This document shows positions 17,911 to 27,100 of a stretch of DNA of 60,596 nt, one piece after another. The DNA is from Reyranellaceae bacterium (GTDB taxonomy: Bacteria > Pseudomonadota > Alphaproteobacteria > Reyranellales > Reyranellaceae): contig JALHMM010000031.1 in assembly GCA_022844045.1 (NCBI GenBank), forward strand, positions 1 to 60,596, in the 5' to 3' direction. Below the pieces are notes generated by a model. The model searched no databases. It was not told the DNA's origin and saw only the letters and a list, made by a program, of their open reading frames with translations. The position numbers were made by a program, and so were the translations under genes. The stretch's first letter is position 1. The number at the start of each line of letters is the position of its first letter.

Positions 17911-17948
17911 ATCGTCGCAGGGATGCGCGGGCGGCTCAGTCCGCCGGC

Positions 17949-18266
17949 TTACGAGCCGCCACTGACGCTGCTGCCGCCCTGCCGGACGCTCTTGTTGAGC
18001 CGATCGCGCAAATCCTTGCCGGTCTTGAAGTACGGCACGCGTTTTTGCGACACAGCCACGGTTTCGCCGGTGCGCGGGTTGCGGCCGGTGCGCGATTCCC
18101 GTTGTTTCACGGAGAATGCGCCGAAGCCGCGCAGTTCGACGCGATCGCCGCGCGCCAAGGCCACGGCGATCTCATCGAAGATCGTCGCGACGATGCGCTC
18201 GACGTCCCGCTGGTACAGATGCGGGTTGAGCGCCGCCAGCTTGGCGATCAGTTCCGACTTGGTCAT
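17949..18266 (-). CDS. ihfB: Integration host factor subunit beta
   Basis: A 105-residue HU/IHF-family DNA-bending protein. The N terminus [10 protein letters not shown] and the beta-arm region [13 protein letters not shown] are the IHF-beta signatures; [15 protein letters not shown] follows. It forms a heterodimer with IHF-alpha and bends DNA for transcription, recombination and nucleoid structure. A long frame upstream of the ATG at 18266 is a shadow of rpsA. A good promoter lies 47-75 nt upstream and a terminator follows. The C-terminal tail GGSSVSGGS is low complexity. Confidence 0.95.
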   Translation of the reverse strand: MTKSELIAKLAALNPHLYQRDVERIVATIFDEIAVALARGDRVELRGFGAFSVKQRESRTGRNPRTGETVAVSQKRVPYFKTGKDLRDRLNKSVRQGGSSVSGGS

Positions 18267-18312
18267 GCGACGGGATTGGTTCCGTTCGATGGGCAATTCA
18301 ACAGGTTGTCGC

Positions 18313-18341
18313 AGTATGCCGACGCAATTCCCCAGCGTCAA
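18313..18341 (-). promoter_or_regulatory. Sigma-70-type promoter of ihfB
   Basis: On the minus strand TTGACG (18336-18341) and CATACT (18313-18318) are separated by 17 bases, close to the consensus for a housekeeping promoter. It lies 47 nt upstream of the ihfB start and downstream of the rpsA terminator. Confidence 0.65.
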
Positions 18342-18394
18342 CCCTAAGTCATTTGGAACATTGGCATTTTCGCCACTGACCGGATACGGGAGCG

Positions 18395-18430
18395 GAAACG
18401 AAAACCGGCCCGTCCTGGAGGACGGGCCGG
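18395..18430 (-). terminator. Terminator of rpsA
   Basis: A perfect 11-bp stem CCGGCCCGTCC / GGACGGGCCGG (18405-18430) with a 4-nt loop is followed on the minus strand by TTTTCGTTT. It lies 36 nt beyond the rpsA stop codon, a standard intrinsic terminator. Confidence 0.88.
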
Positions 18431-18466
18431 CGCTCGATGTCGGATAGGGCCAAACAGCGACGACGA

Positions 18467-20197
18467 CTACTTGGCGTCGTCTTCCTCGGATGGCTTGCGC
18501 GCGGCGCGGTTGAGCGCCGCACCGAGGATGTCGCCCAGGCTGGCGCCCGAGTCGGACGAGCCGTAATCGGCCATCGCCTGCTTCTCCTCGTCGGCCTCGC
18601 GCGCCTTGACCGACAGCACGACGCGGCGCGCCGCGCGGTCGATGTTGGTCACCTTGGCGTCGATCTTGTCGCCCACGGCATAGCGATCCGGGCGCTGCTC
18701 GGAGCGGTCGCGGCTGAGCTCGGTCTTGCGGATGAAGCCCGGGATGCCGTCCGCTACAGTGACGTCGAGGCCGCCTTCCTGGATGGCCGAGACCACCGCG
18801 GTGACCACCTCGCCCTTCTTGATGGCGTTGACCTTCTCGAAGGGGTCGTTGAGGAGCTGCTTGATGCCCAGCGAGATGCGCTCCTTGTCGGTGTCGACGT
18901 CCAGCACCTTGACCTTGACGACGTCGCCCTTCTTGAAGTTGCGGATCGCCTCCTCGCCCGGCAGGTCCCAAGACAGGTCGCTGAGATGGACCATGCCGTC
19001 GATGTCGCCGGGCAGGCCGACGAACAGGCCGAACTCGGTGATGTTGCGCACCTCGCCCTCGAGCTCGGTACCCGAGGGGTACTTGTCCGAGAAGGTGTCC
19101 CACGGATTGTCGAGGCACTGCTTGAGGCCGAGCGAAATCCGGCGCTTGGTCATGTCGACGTCCAGCACCATCACCTCGACCTCCTGGCTGGTCGAGACGA
19201 TCTTGCCGGGGTGCACGTTCTTCTTGGTCCAGCTCATCTCCGAGACATGGACCAGACCCTCGACGCCCGGCTCCAGCTCCACGAAGGCGCCGTAGTCCGT
19301 GATGTTGGTGACGCGACCCTTGACCCGGGCCTGGGCCGGATACTTGGCGGCGGCGCCGTCCCACGGATCGCTCATCAGCTGCTTCATGCCCAGCGAGATG
19401 CGCTGCGTCTCGGGGTTGAAGCGCACGACCTGCACCTTGACCTGCTGGCCGATGGTGAGCGCCTCGCTCGGATGGTTGATACGCTTCCAGGCGATATCGG
19501 TGACGTGCAGCAGGCCGTCGACGCCACCCAGATCCACGAACGCGCCGTAGTCGGTGATGTTCTTGACGACGCCGTCGAGCACCTGGCCTTCGCTCAGCTG
19601 ACCCATCAGGCGGCTACGGTCCTCGGCGCGGCTCTCCTCGAGCACGGCGCGACGCGAGACCACGATGTTGCCGCGGCGGCGATCCATCTTGAGGATCTGG
19701 AACGGCTGCGGCGAGCCCATCAGCGGGGTGACGTCACGCACCGGACGGACATCGACCTGGCTGCCCGGCAGGAAGGCCACGGCGCCCGAGAGGTCGACGG
19801 TGAAGCCGCCCTTGACGCGACCGAAGATCACGCCGTTGACCCGCTGCTGGTCGTTGAAGGATTTCTCGAGAAGGGTCCAGGCCTCCTCGCGCCGCGCCTT
19901 GTCGCGCGACAGCATCGCCTCGCCTTCCTTGTTCTCCATGCGGTCGACGAAGACGTCGACGAAATCGCCGGTCTTGATCTCGGGCGCGCCGTTGCCGTTG
20001 GCGAACTCGCGCAGCGCGATACGGCCTTCCGACTTCAGGCCGACGTCGACGATGGCGAAATCGCCGACGATGTTGACGACCTGGCCGCGAACGACCTGGC
20101 CTTCGAAGCCGGTTGACTCACCGAGTGCGTCATTGAGCATCGCCGCGAAATCGGCGGTCGCGGGATCGGCTTCCCGCAAAGCGGTACGTTTGGCCAT
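18467..20197 (-). CDS. rpsA: 30S ribosomal protein S1
   Basis: A 576-residue ribosomal protein S1, which binds mRNA and aids translation initiation on structured leaders. Six S1 RNA-binding repeats can be followed; repeated blocks include [40 protein letters not shown] and [19 protein letters not shown]. The length matches other alphaproteobacterial S1 proteins. The ATG at 20197 is preceded by GAAGGAGATGAC, an excellent ribosome binding site, so the in-frame start at 20284 is rejected. It lies between cmk and ihfB in the conserved order. Confidence 0.97.
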   Translation of the reverse strand: MAKRTALREADPATADFAAMLNDALGESTGFEGQVVRGQVVNIVGDFAIVDVGLKSEGRIALREFANGNGAPEIKTGDFVDVFVDRMENKEGEAMLSRDKARREEAWTLLEKSFNDQQRVNGVIFGRVKGGFTVDLSGAVAFLPGSQVDVRPVRDVTPLMGSPQPFQILKMDRRRGNIVVSRRAVLEESRAEDRSRLMGQLSEGQVLDGVVKNITDYGAFVDLGGVDGLLHVTDIAWKRINHPSEALTIGQQVKVQVVRFNPETQRISLGMKQLMSDPWDGAAAKYPAQARVKGRVTNITDYGAFVELEPGVEGLVHVSEMSWTKKNVHPGKIVSTSQEVEVMVLDVDMTKRRISLGLKQCLDNPWDTFSDKYPSGTELEGEVRNITEFGLFVGLPGDIDGMVHLSDLSWDLPGEEAIRNFKKGDVVKVKVLDVDTDKERISLGIKQLLNDPFEKVNAIKKGEVVTAVVSAIQEGGLDVTVADGIPGFIRKTELSRDRSEQRPDRYAVGDKIDAKVTNIDRAARRVVLSVKAREADEEKQAMADYGSSDSGASLGDILGAALNRAARKPSEEDDAK

Positions 20198-20359
20198 GTC
20201 ATCTCCTTCACAACGATCCCGGACCAGGTTGCTGTCCGACGGCCAACCGATTGATTCGGCGGATCCACTGCCTGATGACGCCATCGGCCCGCGATGCGCT
20301 CTCTCCTGCGCATCCGGCCGCAGCCCTCGGTACCTCTCCCGCTCGCGCTGCCGAAGGCT

Positions 20360-21007
20360 TCAGGCCCGGCGCGAACGCATTCTCTCGGAGATATGCTCGA
20401 CGGCGGCGGCGAACACCGCGTCGGCGTCGAGCGCGCTCGTATCAAGCACGAACGCGTCGTGGGCCGGCATCAGCGGCGCCGCTTGGCGTTCGCTGTCGCG
20501 GCGGTCCCGCAACGTCATCTCTTCCAGAACGGCGCGCTTTATAGGCGCCGCACCGGCCGCTTGCAACTCACGGAATCGCCGCTCGGCGCGCGCCTCCAGG
20601 CTGGCCGTGAGGAATAATTTCACATCCGCGCCAGGGCAAATTACGGTACCGATGTCGCGCCCATCGAGGATCGCGCCGGCCCGTCCGCCGGGCGGGTTCC
20701 GTGCAAAGTCGCGCTGGAAATCCAGTAGTTTAGCCCTGACCTCGGGGATCGCCGCGACCTGGGAGGCGGCTTGCCCGACGGCTTCGCTGCGCAGATCCTC
20801 AGCCAGGCGATCATCTTCGCGCAGCGCAGCAGCCGCGGCCGCCGCCCGGGCGACGTCGCCAGGGTCGCCGCCCTCCCGCAGCACCCGGCCGCCGACGGCT
20901 CGGTAAAGAGAGCCGGTATCGAGATGGGCCAGATCGTAATGTGCCGCCAACCGACGGGCCAAGGTGCCCTTGCCGGCCGCCGACGGCCCGTCGAGTGCTA
21001 TAATCAT
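20360..21007 (-). CDS. cmk: Cytidylate kinase
   Basis: A 215-residue (d)CMP kinase that phosphorylates CMP/dCMP to the diphosphate. The P-loop is IALDGPSAAGKGTLARRLA at the N terminus, followed by LDTGSLYRAV and later LDGRDIGTVICPGADVKLFLTA, all family signatures. The start at 21007 is preferred because AAAGGA lies nine bases upstream; ATG at 21016 would add three residues. In most relatives cmk directly follows aroA; here a FecR/cyclase/Crp segment lies between them. Confidence 0.95.
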   Translation of the reverse strand: MIIALDGPSAAGKGTLARRLAAHYDLAHLDTGSLYRAVGGRVLREGGDPGDVARAAAAAAALREDDRLAEDLRSEAVGQAASQVAAIPEVRAKLLDFQRDFARNPPGGRAGAILDGRDIGTVICPGADVKLFLTASLEARAERRFRELQAAGAAPIKRAVLEEMTLRDRRDSERQAAPLMPAHDAFVLDTSALDADAVFAAAVEHISERMRSRRA

Positions 21008-21090
21008 GTGCGCCATCCTTTGGTCACGGTCGGCGCCTAAGTCAACGATACGTGGCGAGCGTTTGCTCATTTCTGTGCGAGGGGGAAAGC

Positions 21091-21726
21091 ATGGCGCGCT
21101 GGATCAACATGGCGGCCGCTGCGGGGATCGCGGCGTTCCTGGCCCTGACCGGACTGTCGGCGGCGGCGCAACAGCAAGTCGTGGGCACGGTTGAGTGGCT
21201 GCAGGGCAAGGCGACGGTGGAGGCCGGCGGCACCAGGCTGACGCTCGGCACCGGCGCGGTGATCCGCATGGGCGATGTGATCGAGACAGCGGGCGACGCC
21301 AAGCTGGCCGTGAAGCTCAACGACGGCACCGCATTGAACCTCGGCCCCAGCGCACGCTTCGTCGTCGACCGTTTCACCTTCGATCCGGCGGCGAGCAAGG
21401 GTGAGTTCGTCGGCCGCGCCCTGCAGGGCGGCTTCTTCTTCGTCGGTGGCCGCACCGAATCCATGCCGGAGGCCAAGGTCGAGATTCGCTCGCCGCACGC
21501 GCTCCTGGGCGTGCGCGGCACCGCCTTCTTCGCCGGCCCGATCGACGGCGAGTATGGCGTCTTCGTGCGCGATGGCCGTGTCGCGGTGACGGCGGGCGGC
21601 GAAACCCTGCCGCTCGCGGCGACGGAGGGAACGATGATCAAGGCGCCCGGCGACAAGCCGCAGCCCAAGCGCGTCTGGGGCCGCGAGAAGATCGACCGCG
21701 CGCTCAGCAGTGTCGGCGCGCGCTAA
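21091..21726 (+). CDS. Secreted FecR-domain protein
   Basis: A 211-residue exported protein with a signal peptide (about residues 1-26, ending LSAAAQQQ) and a FecR-like beta domain: VGTVEWLQGKATVEAGG, GAVIRMGDVIETAGDAKLAVKLNDGTALNLG and VEIRSPHALLGVRGTAFF. Unlike classical FecR it has no N-terminal cytoplasmic anti-sigma part and no nearby sigma factor, so a periplasmic sensing or scaffold role is more likely. It is read convergently with a CHASE2-adenylate cyclase gene, and FecR/CHASE2 cyclase pairs recur in bacteria. The ATG at 21091 has GAGGGGGAAAGC upstream. Confidence 0.82.
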   Translation: MARWINMAAAAGIAAFLALTGLSAAAQQQVVGTVEWLQGKATVEAGGTRLTLGTGAVIRMGDVIETAGDAKLAVKLNDGTALNLGPSARFVVDRFTFDPAASKGEFVGRALQGGFFFVGGRTESMPEAKVEIRSPHALLGVRGTAFFAGPIDGEYGVFVRDGRVAVTAGGETLPLAATEGTMIKAPGDKPQPKRVWGREKIDRALSSVGAR

Positions 21727-21795
21727 GCATCTTCCTCCCCTCTCCCCTTGCGGGTGTTTGGAGGGGACACATCGAGGGGCGACGGGAAATGAGCC

Positions 21796-23967
21796 TCAAC
21801 CGCGCAGGTCGATGACGGCGTCGCGGGCTCCGGCGTCGATGCGCTTGAGGTGCAGCGCGACGAGCGGGTCGTCGGGCCACTTTGACCGCAGCTCGATCAG
21901 CATCGCGCGCGCCTCGGGTGCGCCGGTCGCGACCGCGACATAGGCCGCGCTCCAGGCTTCGGCCTGCGCGTCCGTGGCGCCCTCGGGCAGCGTCGTGAAG
22001 ACATCGACCGGCTCGGCATGGCCGCGCACCATCAGCCGCGCCGCCGGCCGCAACGCCGCGCCCTCGATGCGCGCGCGCGTCGCGCCCGATACGCAGATCG
22101 TCGTGCCCAGCGCCTTGTTGGCCGCTTCGATCCGTGCCGCCAGGTTCACCGCCGTGCCGTGCGCGGTGTAGTCCAGCCGCCGCCGGCCACCGACATCGCC
22201 CACCACCGCCGGCCCACTGCTGACGCCGATGCGCGTGGCGCCGAAGGTCTCGCCCTGCCGCTCCTTGTCGCGCGCGAAGGCCCGCGCGACGGTGTCCATC
22301 TCGCGCGCGCAGGCCAACGCGCGCGCGGCGTGGTCGGGCTGGTCGAGCGGCGCGTTGAACATCACATGCACGGCGTCGCCGACGATCTTGTCGATCGTGC
22401 CGCCATGGCGCACGCCGATCTCGCACAGCGTGTCGAGATAGCGGTCGAGCAGCGCGATCAGCTTGCGCGGGCCGACGCGCTCGGTGAGCGAGGTGAAGCC
22501 GGCGATGTCGGTGAAGACGAACGACATATCGCGCTGTTCGCCATCCAGGCGCAACAAGCCGGGCTGCGCCACCAGGCGGCGCACCACGTCGGGCGAGAGA
22601 TACTGGCTGAAGCGCGTGCGCAGGCGGCGCTGCTGCGTCTCGACGCCGACATAGCGGCCCAGCCCCGCCACCGAGAAGCCGACTACCGCCGCCAGCAGCG
22701 GCGCCGTCACGTCGAGCAGCAGGAGCGGGCCGGTGAAGGCCCACCACGCCACGCCAATCAGCGCGGCGTCGAGCACGATGGCGACCAGCAGCGCCCGCAC
22801 CGCGCGCAACCGCGCCGCCGCCCATGTCGCCAGCAGGCCGATCAGCAGCAGCGCCGCAAGCTCCGCGCCCTCGGCCCAAAACGGCCGCTCGAGATGCCAG
22901 CCCGCGAGCATCTGCTCGATCGCCTGGGCGTGGATCGACACGCCCGGCAGGTACGGGGCCATCGCCGTGGCGCGAAGATCACCCAAGCCTACCGCGCTGG
23001 CACCGACCAGCACGATGCGGCCCTTGACGAGCGCGGCCAGTTCCGCCCGCGTGCGATCATCCGGCGTGTCACCCGCCAGCACGCGCCAGGCCGACAGCCA
23101 GCGCGCCCGATCGGCGACGGGATCCGAACCATGCAGCCAGATCTGTCCGTCGGGCGCGCTCGGCACCACGAGCTGGCCGATGCGCAGCGCGCGCACGCCG
23201 TCGCGGCCACCGCCGACGGGACCGACGCGTACACCAATGGTGGTTTCTCCCAGCGCGACCCGCAGCGCCTCGACGGCGAATCCGGGGACCGGCGTGTCGC
23301 CGGCCATCTGCAGCAGCGGCACCTGGCGCACGATCGCGGTGTCGGATTCGCCGATACTGATGCTGCCCAGGCCGCGCGCGGCACCGAGCAAAACCGGCAC
23401 AGGCGGCATGGCGCCCCCGAATCGATCGACATGCCCCGCCAGCGGTGGGCCGATCACCGCCAGCGAGGCCTTGGGCTGCACCGGCTCGCCGCGACCGGTG
23501 GTCATCAGCATGCCCAGCACGACCGGCGCTTCGCGGATAGCGGCGGCGAAGAGCGCGTCGTTGTCGGGCAGACGCCCCATCGCCTCAATGAGCGAGGGAT
23601 CGCCTCCACGCCGCACCACCTCGCCGACGATGCGCGCCGGCGACAGGCGATCGGCTTCGGTGAAGACGATGTCGAGGGCGATCGCGGCGGCGCCCGCCTC
23701 GTGCAGGCGACGCACCAGCGTGGCCAGCCGATCGCGCGGCCAGGGCCATTGGCCGATGCGCGCCAGCGAATCGTCGTCGATGTCGACAACACGTACCGGC
23801 AGGTCGGCCAACGGACGCGGCATCAGCCGCTGCGCGGCGTCGAACTGCGCCAGGCGCAACTCGCGCACCGGCGCCGGATCGAGCAGGCGCGCCGCCGCCA
23901 GCGCCAGCACGGCGGCGATGCCCAGCGCCAGCGGCGGCAGCCGAAGCAGCCGGGAGCGCCAATCCAT
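21796..23967 (-). CDS. CHASE2-domain class III adenylate cyclase
   Basis: A 723-residue membrane receptor. Residues about 1-25 form one TM, about 30-350 an extracytoplasmic CHASE2 domain (VRVVDIDDDSLARIGQWPWPRD, LDIVFTEAD), then three TM helices at about 360-440, and a class III cyclase catalytic domain at about 475-680. The two metal Asp are in SFVFTDIAGFT and DKIVGDAVHVMF. The purine-selecting Lys (TIDK) and Thr (YTAHGTAVN) indicate ATP rather than GTP, and the transition-state Asn/Arg are in VNLAARIE. It should make cAMP in response to a periplasmic cue. A Crp-type regulator is encoded 3 nt upstream. Confidence 0.92.
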   Translation of the reverse strand: MDWRSRLLRLPPLALGIAAVLALAAARLLDPAPVRELRLAQFDAAQRLMPRPLADLPVRVVDIDDDSLARIGQWPWPRDRLATLVRRLHEAGAAAIALDIVFTEADRLSPARIVGEVVRRGGDPSLIEAMGRLPDNDALFAAAIREAPVVLGMLMTTGRGEPVQPKASLAVIGPPLAGHVDRFGGAMPPVPVLLGAARGLGSISIGESDTAIVRQVPLLQMAGDTPVPGFAVEALRVALGETTIGVRVGPVGGGRDGVRALRIGQLVVPSAPDGQIWLHGSDPVADRARWLSAWRVLAGDTPDDRTRAELAALVKGRIVLVGASAVGLGDLRATAMAPYLPGVSIHAQAIEQMLAGWHLERPFWAEGAELAALLLIGLLATWAAARLRAVRALLVAIVLDAALIGVAWWAFTGPLLLLDVTAPLLAAVVGFSVAGLGRYVGVETQQRRLRTRFSQYLSPDVVRRLVAQPGLLRLDGEQRDMSFVFTDIAGFTSLTERVGPRKLIALLDRYLDTLCEIGVRHGGTIDKIVGDAVHVMFNAPLDQPDHAARALACAREMDTVARAFARDKERQGETFGATRIGVSSGPAVVGDVGGRRRLDYTAHGTAVNLAARIEAANKALGTTICVSGATRARIEGAALRPAARLMVRGHAEPVDVFTTLPEGATDAQAEAWSAAYVAVATGAPEARAMLIELRSKWPDDPLVALHLKRIDAGARDAVIDLRG

Positions 23968-23970
23968 GCC

Positions 23971-24681
23971 TCAATCCTTCAGCGCCGCGGCGATGTCCTC
24001 AAGCGCGTCGCGATCGCGCACCACGATGAACGCGCCGTCGCGCGCCAGGATGCCGCTGGCCTGCCAATCCATCAGATGCCGGTTGACCTTGGAACGGCTG
24101 CCGGCGACCAGCTGCCCCAACTCGCTTTGCGAGAGTCGCAGGCGCAAGCGGGTGCCGGTCTTCGTCGCCTCGCCCACCGTGTCGGCGAGCGACAGCAGCA
24201 GGCGCGCCAGGCGCGCGCCGAGCTCGAGCAGCGCCACCGATTCAAGCTGCGTGCTGGTGCGCCGCAGACGGCCACACAGCACGCGCATGATCGCCGCCGA
24301 AAGGTCGGGGTTGCGCGCCAGGAGCGGCATGAACTCGGCATGCGAGATCGATAGAATGACGCTGTCGGTATGGGCCACGGCGTCGGCGCTGCGTGGTTCG
24401 CCATCGAGCAAAGCCAGCTCGCCGAATTCCTGGCCGGGCTCGATGATGTTGAGGATGATCTCGCGGCCCTCGGCCGAGGACACCACGATGTGCACCTGGC
24501 CCGAGACCACGAACAGCATGCCCGAGCCTTCGTCACCGCGCTGGAAGATGGTCTGGCCGGCGGCGTATCGCTTCTCGCGCAACAGCGCGGCGATGCGATC
24601 CAGCTCGGCCGGCGCGCAGCGGCGGAACAGATCGGTTCCGCCGACGAAGCGGCGGCGATCGGTGGGGCTCAAGGGCGACAT
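23971..24681 (-). CDS. Crp/Fnr family transcriptional regulator
   Basis: A 236-residue regulator with an N-terminal cyclic-nucleotide-binding domain (QVHIVVSSAEGREIILNIIE, GEFGELALLDGEPRSADAVA) and a C-terminal winged helix (LSQSELGQLVAGSRSKVNRHL). The phosphate-binding cassette FGELALLDGEPRSA resembles that of CRP (FGELALIYGTPRAA), consistent with binding cAMP. No Fnr-type N-terminal cysteines are seen. It is followed only 3 nt later by the CHASE2 adenylate cyclase, so sensor-synthase and effector are co-expressed. The ribosome binding site is weak. The open frame continues upstream through the palindromic repeat, but ATG 24681 begins the homology. Confidence 0.9.
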   Translation of the reverse strand: MSPLSPTDRRRFVGGTDLFRRCAPAELDRIAALLREKRYAAGQTIFQRGDEGSGMLFVVSGQVHIVVSSAEGREIILNIIEPGQEFGELALLDGEPRSADAVAHTDSVILSISHAEFMPLLARNPDLSAAIMRVLCGRLRRTSTQLESVALLELGARLARLLLSLADTVGEATKTGTRLRLRLSQSELGQLVAGSRSKVNRHLMDWQASGILARDGAFIVVRDRDALEDIAAALKD

Positions 24682-24732
24682 GGCGGGGATGTTGGCACCG
24701 CGCGCCGATTCATGTCCACCGGCCTGACTCTT

Positions 24733-24885
24733 CCTTCTCCCCGCGAAGGCGGGGAGAAGGTGCCCGAAGGGCGGATGAGGGGCTTCGCAGAGTCTCAACG
24801 ACGACAGCATTGGTCGTTGCGCGAGAAGCCCCTCATCCGCCTCGCTTACGCTCGGCACCTTCTCCCCGCCTTCGCGGGGAGAAGG
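24733..24885. repeat. Palindromic repeat, type B copy (aroA/crp spacer)
   Basis: Outer hairpin CCTTCTCCCCGCGAAGGCGG at the left with its inverted copy at the right, and inner arms GATGAGGGGCTTC / GAAGCCCCTCATC around a variable centre. The same unit occurs inside the CoA-transferase gene at 33673-33826. All reading frames are largely open through it, so translated peptides such as PSPREGGEKVP appear. Confidence 0.9.
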
Positions 24886-24904
24886 AAAGAACACACGGGA
24901 TCCG

Positions 24905-26245
24905 CTACACGTCGCCGATACGGGCGCCAAGGCCGTTCATCATGGTGATGAAGCCGGGGGCGCTGGTGTCGATCGGCGTGGCGTCGTCGATCGCCACCGG
25001 CGCCCGCGCCGCCATGCCGAGCACGAGGAAAGCCATGGCGACGCGGTAGTCCGAGCCGGTCTCGGCCATGCCGCCGCCCGGCACCGTGCCGGCCATGCCA
25101 TGGACGTGCAGGAAGTCGGCGCCCAGCTCGCTTTTCACGCCGCTGGCGGCAAGGCCGGCCGCGATCAGGGCCAGCTTGTCGCCCTCCTCGCCGCGTAGAT
25201 CGGCCAAGCCGGCCATTCGGCTGGTACCGGCGGCGCAGGCGGCGGCGACCGCCAGCACGGGGTATTCGTCGATCATGGTCGGCGCGCGGCTCGCCGGCAC
25301 GTCGACGCAGCGCAGCTCGCCACCCTTGACGCGGATATCGGCGACCGGCTCGCCACCCATGCTGCGGCGATTGTCGAAGGACAGGTCGGCGCCCATCTCG
25401 CGCAAGGTCTCGAACAGGCCGGCGCGCAGCGGGTTGAGACCGACGTTCATGACTGTGACGTCGCTGCCCTTGACGATGGCCGCCGCGACCACTGCGAAGG
25501 CGGCGATCGAGGGATCGCCAGGGATGACCAGCGCGCGGCCCGTGAGCTCAGGCTGGCCGACCAGGGTGATGGCGAGCGCGCCGCCGTCGAGGCGCTGGCG
25601 GCGCAAGGTGGCGCCAAAGCTCTCCATCAGCAGCTCGGTGTGATCGCGCGTCGCCTCAGGCTCGACCACCATGGTCTCGCCTGGCGTGTTGAGCGCGGCC
25701 ATCAGGATCGCCGATTTCACCTGCGAGGAGCGGGTCGACATGCGGTGCTCGATGGGCATCGCCGTGCCCGGCCCGCAGATCGCCATGGGCAGGCGCCCGC
25801 CGTCGCGGCTGATGAAGCGCGCGCCCATGCGCGACAGTGGCTCGATCACCCGAATCATCGAGCGTGGCTGCAAATTGGCCCCGCCGGTGACGAAGCTGGT
25901 GAGGTCGTGGCTGGCCAATAGCCCGATCAGTATGCGCGCGGGGGCTCCCGAATCGCCGAGATGGACGACGTCGTCGGGCTCCCGCAGGCCACCGACGCCG
26001 ACGCCATGGACGCGCCACTCGCCGCCGCCGCGATGCTCCAAGGTGGCGCCGAGCTGGCGCAGCGCCGTCGCGGTCGAGACTATATCCGCGCCCTCGCGGG
26101 CGCCCTGGATGGTGGTTTCGCCCACCGCCAGCGCCCCCAGCATCAGGGCGGGGTGCGAGATCGCCTTGTCACCCGGCAATCGGGCGCGGCCCTCTAGGTG
26201 GGTCACGGGAGACGACTTCAGCTGGTGCGCGGAATGGGCACGCAT
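24905..26245 (-). CDS. aroA: AroA-like protein (EPSP synthase family) with altered active-site residues
   Basis: A 446-residue class II 3-phosphoshikimate 1-carboxyvinyltransferase homologue at the canonical aroA locus next to the FYDLN gene. The fold is complete and numbering runs in step with the class II CP4 enzyme. Kept: Lys27, Arg128, Ser173, Gln175, Arg200, Asp326, Glu354, Arg401. Changed: the usual DKSISHR reads DKAISHP (Ala28, Pro32); the GN-SGT loop reads GDSGAP (Asp98, Ala101); KESDR reads EEGDK (Glu353, Lys357); DHR reads DYR. These residues contact shikimate-3-phosphate or PEP in known structures. Normal EPSP synthase activity is therefore doubtful; it may be a neofunctionalised paralogue. 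ATG 26245 starts the homology. Confidence 0.85.
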   Translation of the reverse strand: MRAHSAHQLKSSPVTHLEGRARLPGDKAISHPALMLGALAVGETTIQGAREGADIVSTATALRQLGATLEHRGGGEWRVHGVGVGGLREPDDVVHLGDSGAPARILIGLLASHDLTSFVTGGANLQPRSMIRVIEPLSRMGARFISRDGGRLPMAICGPGTAMPIEHRMSTRSSQVKSAILMAALNTPGETMVVEPEATRDHTELLMESFGATLRRQRLDGGALAITLVGQPELTGRALVIPGDPSIAAFAVVAAAIVKGSDVTVMNVGLNPLRAGLFETLREMGADLSFDNRRSMGGEPVADIRVKGGELRCVDVPASRAPTMIDEYPVLAVAAACAAGTSRMAGLADLRGEEGDKLALIAAGLAASGVKSELGADFLHVHGMAGTVPGGGMAETGSDYRVAMAFLVLGMAARAPVAIDDATPIDTSAPGFITMMNGLGARIGDV

Positions 26246-26419
26246 CGCGTCGACTACTCCCCTTACTGAGGCGGCCCGTCCGGCCGGGCGGGCGGACAGG
26301 CGCGGCAATTTGCTTTTGACAGGGACCGGCACGCATGGCAAACGCGCGGACCTGCCGCCGGGAGCCATGTCGCCGCTCCGGGCGTGCTATCTATTTTCCG
26401 GATCGAGCAAGAGGCCGAG

Positions 26420-26788
26420 ATGGTCAAAGCCGCATGGGGAACCAAGCGCACCTGCCAGAGTTGCGGTGCGCGGTTCTACGACTTGAACAGTTCACCGATC
26501 TCCTGCCCGAAGTGCCATCACGCGCACGATCCCGAGGATTTCGTGAAGACCCGCCGCAGCCGGGCCGCCGCCACCGCTGCCGCTGCCGCGGCCGCCAAGG
26601 CGGCCGCGGCCAAGACCAAGGCCAAGGAGGTCGTCGAGGGCGTCGCGCTCGACGGCGGCGAACTGCCGGAGGTCGAAGGTGACGAGGCGGTCGATGACGC
26701 CGCGTTGGAGGATACCGACGATCTGGCGGAAGAGGATGCCGCGCTCGAGGTCGATATCGAGGAGAAGACGGGCGACGAGGAGACCTGA
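26420..26788 (+). CDS. FYDLN acid domain protein (TIGR02300 family)
   Basis: A 122-residue protein with the family start WGTKRTCQSCGARFYDLN and a CPKC pair, giving a four-cysteine zinc ribbon (CQSC and CPKC) in the first 35 residues. An Ala/Lys-rich stretch (AAAAKAAAAKTKAKE) follows and the last 50 residues are strongly acidic. Function is unknown; the family is nearly restricted to alphaproteobacteria and usually lies divergently beside aroA, as here, and next to a tRNA-Ala gene. The ATG at 26420 is chosen by homology. Confidence 0.93.
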   Translation: MVKAAWGTKRTCQSCGARFYDLNSSPISCPKCHHAHDPEDFVKTRRSRAAATAAAAAAAKAAAAKTKAKEVVEGVALDGGELPEVEGDEAVDDAALEDTDDLAEEDAALEVDIEEKTGDEET

Positions 26789-26875
26789 TCGGTCGTCGAA
26801 TCCGCTTGCCTACCGCGCGCACGCTTCATATTTAGTCGCGCATCGCCCGCGCCCCAGCGCCGGGCCGAGAGTTTC

Positions 26876-26951
<76 letters not shown>

Positions 26952-27100
26952 ATCAGAACAAGGGCCTGGCGGGCGACCGCTGGGCCCTTTTGTCGTTCGG
27001 GCGGCCTCGACCAACGTCCGGCCGGGTGCGCGCGTCCGCCATCCCGACCACGGCGCAGGCTCCGGCAGAGCCGCGTAGCTCCCTCGGCGCGCTTGGGACG

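Noticed and set aside
17949..19364. Minus-strand frame joining ihfB to a 365-residue upstream extension
   Set aside because: The extension runs through rpsA out of frame and the rpsA terminator; ihfB has its own promoter and start at 18266.
21727..21795. Ninth palindromic repeat between the FecR and cyclase genes
   Set aside because: CCTCCCCTCTCCCCTTGCGGG resembles a type B half-unit but pairing with GGAGGGGA is too imperfect to call.
22018..24354. Plus-strand open frame of 778 residues opposite the adenylate cyclase and Crp genes
   Set aside because: Antisense shadow of two well-supported genes; no start site or domain.
24905..26245. Simple decayed aroA pseudogene
   Set aside because: The reading frame is complete, with many motifs intact; the changes are confined to specific sites, so divergence of function is as likely as decay.
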